Assembly (NCBI GenBank): GCA_910584345.1 | Contig: CAJTZX010000089.1 | Location: 1-5,918, forward strand | Reading direction: 5' to 3' | Length of the DNA: 5,918 bases | Source: an uncultured Eubacterium sp. | GTDB lineage: Bacteria; Bacillota; Clostridia; Lachnospirales; Lachnospiraceae | Shown: positions 1 to 5,777 of the stretch, one piece after another | Layout: each line of letters starts with the position of its first letter | Numbering within the stretch: the first letter of the stretch is position 1 | The notes under the pieces: model-generated | What the model was told of the DNA's origin: nothing | Seen by the model: only the letters and a program-made list of their open reading frames with translations | Databases searched by the model: none | Translations under genes and position numbers: made by a program

Positions 1-36
1 TTTTGCATTTTCAATCGCCTATCATAACGCTTGCCC

Positions 37-193
37 CTTAAGTTCATGACATTGGTTCACTCACCGGCTAAACACTTGCTGTTTTGCCGGGGCCAACACA
101 GAATCGCTGCCAAAAATCCGGCATTTTGCCGCAGGCAAACTTCTCATATGGCGGATTTAGTTACTGTGAGCGCCGTAGGTGTGAAACAGTAAC
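37..193 (+). repeat. Structured, palindrome-rich repeat-like element
   Basis: No convincing gene is seen here; the stretch is dominated by inverted repeats. First hairpin, 64-90: CCGGC pairs with GCCGG and, past a T-T mismatch, AAACA pairs with TGTTT around a 5-base loop. Second, AAATCCG (114-120) pairs with CGGATTT (152-158). Third, GTTACTGT (160-167) pairs with ACAGTAAC (186-193), with a further GC/GU stem inside. At its left edge, 37-53 is a 17-base motif that recurs, inverted and with one mismatch, at 5839-5855 near the other end of the window; the right-edge motif is also echoed there. These traits suggest a dispersed MITE-like or structured intergenic repeat. A 48-codon frame (46-192) runs through it but has no visible ribosome site. 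The final stem is followed by a T-rich run (197-202), so it might also end transcription arriving from the left. Confidence 0.55.
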
Positions 194-230
194 GACATTT
201 TTATCTGATATGTTAAAAATTTATTTAAGG

Positions 231-260
231 TAGAAATATCAGTGAAAGTTGTTGTATAAT
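231..260 (+). promoter_or_regulatory. Probable sigma-A promoter of the lspA-MATE operon
   Basis: A perfect TATAAT -10 box lies at 255-260. The best -35 candidate is TAGAAA at 231-236, matching TTGACA at four of six positions with an 18-base spacer. Transcription would start near 267, giving a short leader of about 25 bases before the ATG at 291. The -10 box is convincing; the -35 box is weak. Confidence 0.6.
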
Positions 261-277
261 AAAAAGAACCTAATCGC

Positions 278-284
278 AAAGGAG
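278..284 (+). promoter_or_regulatory. Ribosome binding site deciding the lspA start
   Basis: AAAGGAG lies 6 bases upstream of the ATG at 291. It supports this ATG over the in-frame TTG at 249, which lies upstream of and partly next to the -10 box and would fall outside the predicted transcript. Confidence 0.85.
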
Positions 285-290
285 TATATC

Positions 291-749
291 ATGTTTTTTA
301 TTGTTTTGATTGCAATGATCTTTTTGCTGGAATACGGTATCAAATGTCACATGGACAGAGTACGCACACTGCAGCAGCAGCGTCCGTTTGCAGGCGGTAA
401 AATTGTATTGAAAAAATATTATAATAAAGGTGCGGCAGGCAATTTTTTAAATCAGCATCCGAAAAGCGTCTGTTATATTCATACATCGGCGCTTCTGCTC
501 GTATTTGTGGCATGGATTTATATGCTGCCTCAAAAGAATGCTGCTGTTGCAAAGACCGGACTTTCTTTTTTGGCAGGAGGCGGGGCGAGTAATTTGTATG
601 ACCGATTGACAAGAGGGCATGTGATTGATTATATTAGTTTTGGATTTGGGCCGAAGAAGTTTCAAAAGCTGGTATTTAATACGGCGGACTTTTTTGTGTT
701 TGCCGGTATTTTTTTATGTATGATACAGATGATAAAGAAAGAAGGGTAG
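291..749 (+). CDS. lspA: Signal peptidase II-like membrane aspartyl protease (LspA family, divergent)
   Basis: Signal peptidase II cuts the signal peptide from diacylated prolipoproteins in the cytoplasmic membrane. The 152-residue product, counted from the ATG at 291, has the family's size and hydrophobic pattern: about four membrane segments near residues 1-14, 60-79, 85-102 and 130-148. Family boxes are recognisable: NKGAA (45-49), GGGASNLYDR (96-105), VIDY with Asp113, and FNTAD with Asn130 and Asp133. Asp113 and Asp133 match the catalytic aspartate pair. The N-terminal box is divergent: EYGIK (14-18) stands where typical enzymes have DxxxK. This could be a lineage-specific or second LspA; whether it is the cell's main enzyme cannot be told from here. 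The downstream MATE gene starts 4 bases after its stop, so the two are probably cotranscribed and translationally coupled. Confidence 0.82.
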   Translation: MFFIVLIAMIFLLEYGIKCHMDRVRTLQQQRPFAGGKIVLKKYYNKGAAGNFLNQHPKSVCYIHTSALLLVFVAWIYMLPQKNAAVAKTGLSFLAGGGASNLYDRLTRGHVIDYISFGFGPKKFQKLVFNTADFFVFAGIFLCMIQMIKKEG

Positions 750-753
750 GAAG

Positions 754-2133
754 ATGACGTCACAGAAGGCAGAGCAACATACAAGCCCGCTCGGTATCAA
801 ACCGGTTGGAGTGTTATTGGCAGAATTTGCGATTCCGAGTATTATTGCGATGCTGGTCAGCGCTTTGTATAATATTGTAGATCAGTTTTTTATTGGACAT
901 TATGTAGGGATGCTTGGTAATGCGGCGACGAATGTTGCGTTTCCGCTAACGATGAGCTGTACGGCGATTTCACTCATGTGCGGGATTGGTGGTGCGGCCA
1001 ATTTTAATTTAAACATGGGACGTGGCAATAAAGATAAAGCGGCCAAATACGCAGGCAATGCGATTTTGATGACGGTTGTGATCGGAGTTATGCTCTGTTT
1101 GTTTACCAAAATATTTTTAAAGCCGATGATGATAACATTTGGGGCGACAGAACAAACGCTTCAGTTTTCTCTGACTTATACGGGTATTACATCTTTTGGG
1201 TTCCCATTTTTGATTTTTACGACAGGAGGTTCAAATCTGGTCAGAGCAGACGGAAGCCCAAGATTTTCAATGCTTTGTACGTTGATAGGCGCGGTTGTGA
1301 ATACGGCGCTGGATGCGTTGTTTATGATATGGTTCGATCTTGGGATTGAAGGTGCGGCGTGGGCGACAGTCATTGGACAGGTTGTATCTGCCTTGCTCGT
1401 AGCAGTATATTTGAAAAGATTTAAAACGGTGCCGCTAAAACGGGAATGTTTTCGGCCTAAGGCAGCCTGTTGGGGAAACATTGCAAGACTGGGTATGTCG
1501 CCATGCATTAATCAGATAGCAATGATGGTTGTGCAGATTGTTTTAAACAATGTGCTGACATTTTATGGTAAACAGTCTGCTTATGGCGGAGAGATTCCGC
1601 TTGCCTGCGCAGGAATTATATCAAAAGTCGGGATGATGTTTTTTTCGATTGTCATTGGCATTTCACAGGGAATGCAGCCGATTGTCAGCTTTAATTACGG
1701 TGCAAAACAGTATGCGCGTGTGATAGAAGCAGTATGGAAATCGATTGCTTGTGCAACTGTAATTTCGATGATTGCATTTTTGTGTTTTCAGATCTTTCCG
1801 AGGCAGATTATAGGATTATTCGGGCAGGAAAGCGAAGAATATTTTCAGTTTGCGGAGCGGTATTTTAGAATTTATATGTTTTTTACCTTTGCGAACCAGT
1901 TTCAGCCGATTGTGGCAAATATGTACACATCTATCGGCAAGGCTGCAGCAGGTGCATTTATGTCGCTGACCAGACAAATTTTGTTTTTGATGCCGCTGCT
2001 TGTGATCCTGCCTAAGTTTTTCGGTCTGGAAGGGGCGATGTATGCAGCCCCAATTGCGGACTTTGTGGCGTTTTTCATTGCTGGCGCAATGTTATTGCGT
2101 GAGACGCGTTTGTTAAAAAGGGCAGAGTGTTAG
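754..2133 (+). CDS. MATE family multidrug/cation antiporter, MepA-like
   Basis: This is a 459-residue integral membrane protein of the multidrug and toxic compound extrusion family, which exports cationic or amphipathic compounds using a Na+ or H+ gradient. Length and roughly twelve hydrophobic segments fit a full-length member. Both halves carry characteristic segments: SALYNIVDQFFIGHYVG near residues 36-52, NLVRADGSPR (161-170), GIEGAAWATVIGQ (197-209), then GISQGMQPIVSFNYGA (302-317) and GLEGAMYAAPIADF (424-437) in the second half. The internal similarity of the GxEGAxxA segments reflects the family's duplication. The start ATG has a GAAGG-type ribosome site (741-746) inside the end of the preceding lspA gene. 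The substrate cannot be predicted. Its stop codon overlaps that of the convergent ABC gene, and no terminator separates them. Confidence 0.92.
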   Translation: MTSQKAEQHTSPLGIKPVGVLLAEFAIPSIIAMLVSALYNIVDQFFIGHYVGMLGNAATNVAFPLTMSCTAISLMCGIGGAANFNLNMGRGNKDKAAKYAGNAILMTVVIGVMLCLFTKIFLKPMMITFGATEQTLQFSLTYTGITSFGFPFLIFTTGGSNLVRADGSPRFSMLCTLIGAVVNTALDALFMIWFDLGIEGAAWATVIGQVVSALLVAVYLKRFKTVPLKRECFRPKAACWGNIARLGMSPCINQIAMMVVQIVLNNVLTFYGKQSAYGGEIPLACAGIISKVGMMFFSIVIGISQGMQPIVSFNYGAKQYARVIEAVWKSIACATVISMIAFLCFQIFPRQIIGLFGQESEEYFQFAERYFRIYMFFTFANQFQPIVANMYTSIGKAAAGAFMSLTRQILFLMPLLVILPKFFGLEGAMYAAPIADFVAFFIAGAMLLRETRLLKRAEC

Positions 2134-3908
2134 AATTTTGTCATTTCATCAATTTCTGTTTTTGTTAACAGGATGCACTGTTTGTTCCGGATGGCATATA
2201 CGCGTTTGCATATATGAAGAACGGAAGGCCTGTGTGTAGTTACGATACAGGTACGCGGGTAATTGTCCTGCATAATATTGTGCAGGACATTTCGTTCGGT
2301 TGCTGCGTCCAGTGCAGAAGTTGCTTCGTCTAACAGTAAAATCGGTGAGTTTCTCAGCAAGGCGCGTGCAATGGAAAGCCGTTGGGCCTGCCCTTCGGAA
2401 AAACCGCCGCCACGTTCCATAATTTTGCTGTTAATGCCGTTCGGCAGTTTTTTTACAAAATCCCAGGCACAGGCAAGTGTTAAGGCTTCTATAATTTCTG
2501 CATCTGTAGCGTCTTGTTTGACGTTGCGCATATTTTCTGCAATCGTACCAGAGAACATAGTGTTTCCCTGCGGGACGTAGGAAAACAGTTTTCGCGTAGA
2601 CGGCGTCAGCGGAATAACATCAGCGGATGCTTGGCTGCCGTATAGACACGCGTTTCCGGACTGCAGCTGCATGAGGGACAGGAGCAGACGGATCATCGTA
2701 GTTTTTCCTTCGCCGGACGGGCCGACCAGCGCTATGACTTCATGTGGATGCGCTTCTAACGAGGCGTTTAAAAATACTTGCGTACCGTTTTTGTAAGTAT
2801 AGTCCATACTTTGGATGGACAAGCTGATGCCTTCAGAAGCATGTTTTTCATAAAACCGTCCGACTTCGTCATTTTGGCTGTAATCTTCCTGCGGCATTTC
2901 GATAATATCCATCAGACGTCCGGCAGATGTAGTCAGGCCGATGATGGTAGGGACGAGAGAAGTCAGATTATGCAAAGAGCCGGACAGCGTACCGGACAGT
3001 GTAAGAAACATCGTCATCGTACCATAAGAAATAGCGCCGCTCCAGACGCGGTAAATGCCCCAGCCATAGGAAAGATACGAAACAAGCAGTCCTACCGTAG
3101 ACAGCAGTAAAGAAGTTCCTATAGACATTTTCTGGAAATCCAGACGCATTTGTATATATTCTTTTTGCAGTTGTTTTAATCGTTCGATGTATAGGCGGAT
3201 TAAGTCAAATGCTTTGATCGTCTGGATGTTTGAAAAGGTTTCCTGATTAAAACCGGACATTTTTGCGCCCATGGCTGCGCTTCGCCGGTTATTATTGACC
3301 ATGCGTTTTAACAGTGTTTTAGACATCATAAGACTGACAGGCATTCCTAAAAAAGCAAAAATGGCAAAAGAAGCATCGTGATAAACAACCATTACAAAAG
3401 CGCTGATAAATCGAAAGGAATATATGATGATGTTCGGTATAAAATTCAGCACACCGGAAGAAATATTGGAGGCGTCCGAACTCCAGCGGGTCAGTAAATC
3501 TCCGGTATGGTAATTGGTCAAAGATTCCCAGTCTGTGACAAGTATTTTGGAAAAAATATCCGCTTTAATTTCGGCATCGACTTTCATGCTCAAATAGCTG
3601 GAAGCATAGTCGGATATTTGGCTTATCAGGGTTGTTCCGATATTCAGACCAATCATCATGGCAAATGTCTGGATGACTTCTCCAGATTCATGACCGGTAA
3701 TAATGTCTACGAGGTCTCTGGATACCAGGCCGGATACCAGGCTTACGACAGCGCCAAACATGCCAAGCATTGTATAAAAGATCATCACCATCCAGTAATG
3801 TCTTGCGTATTGGTAGATCCAAAGTGTTTGCTGACGCATTTCCTGCAGGCGTCCGGCTTTTATGCGTCCAATGAAAAAGCGGATGTTTTCTTTTAGATGC
3901 TTTATCAT
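2130..3908 (-). CDS. ABC exporter, fused membrane and ATPase domains, no peptidase domain
   Basis: This 592-residue half-transporter probably forms a homodimer that exports a peptide, lipid or other molecule; next to a leader-bearing small protein, the likely cargo is that protein (inference). Six hydrophobic segments lie near residues 38-62, 80-100, 153-176, 179-199, 264-288 and 294-325. The ATPase domain has every key element: Walker A GPSGEGKTT (396-404), Q-loop Gln447, signature FSEGQ (503-507), Walker B ILLLDEAT with Asp527 and Glu528, D-loop SALD, and switch His559. The signature departs from the usual LSGGQ. The protein begins directly with a short amphipathic stretch and the first membrane segment, so there is no N-terminal C39 peptidase as in bacteriocin exporters. 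The ATG has a GAAAGGA ribosome site (3918-3924), 9 bases away. A strong terminator upstream suggests expression mostly by readthrough from the small-protein gene. Confidence 0.9.
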   Translation of the reverse strand: MIKHLKENIRFFIGRIKAGRLQEMRQQTLWIYQYARHYWMVMIFYTMLGMFGAVVSLVSGLVSRDLVDIITGHESGEVIQTFAMMIGLNIGTTLISQISDYASSYLSMKVDAEIKADIFSKILVTDWESLTNYHTGDLLTRWSSDASNISSGVLNFIPNIIIYSFRFISAFVMVVYHDASFAIFAFLGMPVSLMMSKTLLKRMVNNNRRSAAMGAKMSGFNQETFSNIQTIKAFDLIRLYIERLKQLQKEYIQMRLDFQKMSIGTSLLLSTVGLLVSYLSYGWGIYRVWSGAISYGTMTMFLTLSGTLSGSLHNLTSLVPTIIGLTTSAGRLMDIIEMPQEDYSQNDEVGRFYEKHASEGISLSIQSMDYTYKNGTQVFLNASLEAHPHEVIALVGPSGEGKTTMIRLLLSLMQLQSGNACLYGSQASADVIPLTPSTRKLFSYVPQGNTMFSGTIAENMRNVKQDATDAEIIEALTLACAWDFVKKLPNGINSKIMERGGGFSEGQAQRLSIARALLRNSPILLLDEATSALDAATERNVLHNIMQDNYPRTCIVTTHRPSVLHICKRVYAIRNKQCILLTKTEIDEMTKF

Positions 3909-3976
3909 AAAAAGATGTCCTTTCGTTACGGTTTATTTCCAGGCGGAATGGTTCTTTAGGAACAGTTTCTTACTCT

Positions 3977-4018
3977 AAAAAAGCTGTTATACAAACAAAC
4001 GTCTGTATAACAGCTTTT
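3977..4018 (-). terminator. Strong Rho-independent terminator after the small-protein gene
   Basis: A perfect 15-base inverted repeat (3979-3993 with 4004-4018, AAAAGCTGTTATACA against its complement) has a 10-base loop. Read on the minus strand, the stem ends in a run of six U residues (A tract at 3977-3982). It begins 10 bases after the stop codon of the 144-residue protein and lies about 70 bases before the ABC exporter gene. It therefore probably caps an abundant short mRNA and lets only some polymerases through to the exporter. The flanking T run on the other strand means it could also work weakly in the plus direction. Confidence 0.9.
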
Positions 4019-4028
4019 CATAGTAACA

Positions 4029-4463
4029 TTAATGCTGACCGCAGTCATGATTACATGTTAATACTGCGCCGGAAATCTCCAGTCCATCGCCGGAAGTAAC
4101 GACTACATCACCAAGTCCGATATTATCATTTCCATTGTTATGATAAGCGTAAGCGATTTCGATGCAGTTGGAATTGTTGCCGCCTGCCAGTGTACCGTTC
4201 GAAGAGCTGTATGTCACTGGCTGGTTAAATGTCAGGAATAAATGCTGTTTTCCGCTATGATGTCCGTCTCCTGCTGCGTGTACTCCATTTACCTGAATAC
4301 GGTAATCTTGTCTGCCAGTTTCCGGCCGCTGATGGATATATGCATTCACAGTATAGCAGTCATCTCCGCTGCCGCCGGAACTGGAAGCTGAGCCGCTGGC
4401 AGCATATACGCCTTCGGCTAGACTGTCGTTTGCAATCACAACCGGTTTTTCATAGTTTCTCAT
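4029..4463 (-). CDS. Leader-bearing small protein, candidate substrate of the adjacent PqqD-kinase fusion
   Basis: I do not recognise a named family for this 144-residue protein. It has three visible parts. Residues 1-24 resemble a RiPP-type leader: charged start MRNYEKPVV, then LAEGVYAASG, with small residues suited to cleavage around 21-24. Residues 23-35 are a Ser/Gly-rich linker. Residues 36-144 are a polar, probably beta-rich domain with alternating hydrophobic residues (for example DYRIQVNG, QHLFLTFNQPVTY, GLGDVVVTSGDGLEI), many His, Gly and Asn, and four cysteines (36, 100, 137, 141), the last two as CNHDC. There is no membrane anchor and no classical signal peptide. A strong ribosome site, GAAAGGGA (4471-4478), lies 7 bases from the ATG. 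It has its own promoter and terminator and sits between a PqqD-kinase fusion and an ABC exporter, so an exported, modified protein is likely. It could alternatively be a secreted binding domain that is not modified. Confidence 0.75.
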   Translation of the reverse strand: MRNYEKPVVIANDSLAEGVYAASGSASSSGGSGDDCYTVNAYIHQRPETGRQDYRIQVNGVHAAGDGHHSGKQHLFLTFNQPVTYSSSNGTLAGGNNSNCIEIAYAYHNNGNDNIGLGDVVVTSGDGLEISGAVLTCNHDCGQH

Positions 4464-4523
4464 ATTTTCGTCCCTTTCTTAATTTAATGTATGATTCGTA
4501 AGTTCGTTAGCAAATTTTTTATA

Positions 4524-4552
4524 ATTGTATCATAATTTTATCAGATAGTAAA
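4524..4552 (-). promoter_or_regulatory. Extended -10 promoter of the small-protein gene
   Basis: Read on the minus strand, the -10 box is TACAAT (4524-4529), preceded by TGA (4530-4532), which forms an extended -10. The -35 box is TTTACT (4547-4552), with a 17-base spacer. Transcription would start near 4517, leaving a 5' leader of about 50 bases. It lies in the gap after the kinase gene, so the small protein can be made independently of its upstream neighbour. Confidence 0.6.
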
Positions 4553-4580
4553 TAAGAATACGCTAAATCTTTTCGCAGAT

Positions 4581-5765
4581 TCAGTTGTTTTTTTCGCAAT
4601 GGTATGGTATTAGCTTTTGGTCGATCCAATGTTTGATTGTCCTGGCAGCTGTATCGTTTTTCGTGCATTTCAACAGGCAGATTTGTATTTGCTTTGCAAG
4701 TGCGGTCATAAAATCCAGATTGCATTGCAGCATACCGGCATTCCAGGCCGGAGAAATAAGCCGCTGCGCGGTTAGCAGTATTTTTTGGCACATGGGCAGC
4801 TCGATGCAGATATCGTGCGTGCTTTGATTTAACAGAATGATGCCGCCTAATGGGTAAGCGTCCGTATGAAAGATGCCCGAGGTTCCACACCAGGGCAGGC
4901 CGTAGACCATCGGCAGTCCGCCAGTAATGGCAAGCAGGTTTAAATCACCATTTAATATGGGTACATGATAAAGCTCTTTCCACATGTTGGTATGTGTTGA
5001 TTTACCCATGCCCGAATGGCCGGAAAACAGCCAGGCGCTTCCACGATAAAGGATCGAAGCGGAATGTAGAACAAAACAGCCATGTTTTTGTGCCGTATAT
5101 AAAAATAAAAAGCGGATGACCTGGAACAGATCTGTGCAAAATGATTCACTCTCAGGCTTGTTAAAATAAATAGTTGCATCGCTGCCGCTTTTAAAGATAA
5201 GGGATCCTGAAATATGTGGCATCTGTGGAAATTGCATTGCGTATTGGTCCACTGTTTCATAAACACATAGCTCGGGATTTTGAATTAATAAAAGCCTTTG
5301 TTCCGGCAAGGGAAAAGCAGTATTTTTCAAAACAATCGTAAGGTCTGTGGATGCAGTATCATCCGTTTGAAAGGAAAGTAATTCTGCTGCAATATATTTC
5401 AAAGGCCCGATCAGCCTGACATGCAAAGGGCCTATTTGAAAACAGGTCGAACCGTCTGTCAGGTTTGTTCGGTGATGATAGAATGGAGCTTCCTCTAACA
5501 GGATGCCAAGTGCAAAGAGCTGATCCAGATAATCCGTTAAATCTTGTCTCAGCTGTGGAAGATCTTTCGCAGTAGCATCACAATATTTTGCGAAACAGGC
5601 TAACAGTTCCTCGTAGTTTGTAATATGGTGCAGTGTTTTCCATAAAAAAACACCGGTTTCGTTCAGGCGGATACCGCGCTGATGGTCTGCAATGCCTTGT
5701 CCATGGGGAAGCAGATAAGCAGTCCCGGCAATGTTGTGCAGAGAAAAAACAGGATTCGTTTTCAT
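4581..5765 (-). CDS. PqqD-like domain fused to an HPr kinase-like domain
   Basis: The 394-residue product joins two domains. Residues 1-92 resemble PqqD, the winged-helix fold that binds leader peptides in many RiPP pathways; the hallmark is RLNETGVFLWKTL (33-45), followed by an acidic helical region. Residues about 105-390 resemble HPr kinase/PEP carboxykinase-like proteins: P-loop GHSGMGKST (249-257), NGDLN with Asp274, PWCGTSG (291-297) and the LGGIILLN strand (306-313). Relatives accompany some lasso peptide and other RiPP clusters, where certain members phosphorylate the precursor. Here the PqqD part probably recognises the leader of the 144-residue protein encoded next, and the kinase-like part modifies it (inference). 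ATG 5765 is preferred over TTG 5771 because AGAAAG (5774-5779) lies 8 bases before it. No clear terminator follows, so transcripts may continue into the next gene. Confidence 0.8.
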   Translation of the reverse strand: MKTNPVFSLHNIAGTAYLLPHGQGIADHQRGIRLNETGVFLWKTLHHITNYEELLACFAKYCDATAKDLPQLRQDLTDYLDQLFALGILLEEAPFYHHRTNLTDGSTCFQIGPLHVRLIGPLKYIAAELLSFQTDDTASTDLTIVLKNTAFPLPEQRLLLIQNPELCVYETVDQYAMQFPQMPHISGSLIFKSGSDATIYFNKPESESFCTDLFQVIRFLFLYTAQKHGCFVLHSASILYRGSAWLFSGHSGMGKSTHTNMWKELYHVPILNGDLNLLAITGGLPMVYGLPWCGTSGIFHTDAYPLGGIILLNQSTHDICIELPMCQKILLTAQRLISPAWNAGMLQCNLDFMTALAKQIQICLLKCTKNDTAARTIKHWIDQKLIPYHCEKNN

Positions 5766-5777
5766 AAGCAATTCTTT

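Noticed and set aside
46..192. 48-codon plus-strand frame starting ATG in the left repeat
   Set aside because: No ribosome binding site is visible, and the frame is explained by hairpin-rich repeat sequence; I treat it as a chance frame.
249..290. Upstream TTG start extending the lspA frame by 14 codons
   Set aside because: The TTG lies before the TATAAT box and lacks a ribosome site, whereas ATG 291 has AAAGGAG at ideal spacing.
2156..2171. Small hairpin CTGTT/AACAG near the convergent gene ends
   Set aside because: A five-pair stem inside the ABC coding sequence, without a U tract after it in either direction, is too weak for a terminator.
2263..3896. Several plus-strand frames of 105-129 codons opposite the ABC gene
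   Set aside because: All lie antisense to a full set of ABC motifs and show no domain or ribosome site support.
3951..3963. GTTC/GAAC inverted repeat before the ABC gene as an operator
   Set aside because: A four-base arm is expected by chance, and nothing else supports a regulator site.
4229..4501. 90-codon plus-strand frame opposite the small-protein gene
   Set aside because: It lies antisense over a gene with its own promoter, ribosome site and terminator, and has no recognisable features.
4519..4890. 123-codon minus-strand frame overlapping the kinase gene
   Set aside because: It is out of frame with a gene that has clear HPr-kinase-like motifs, and it is rich in residues typical of a shadow frame.
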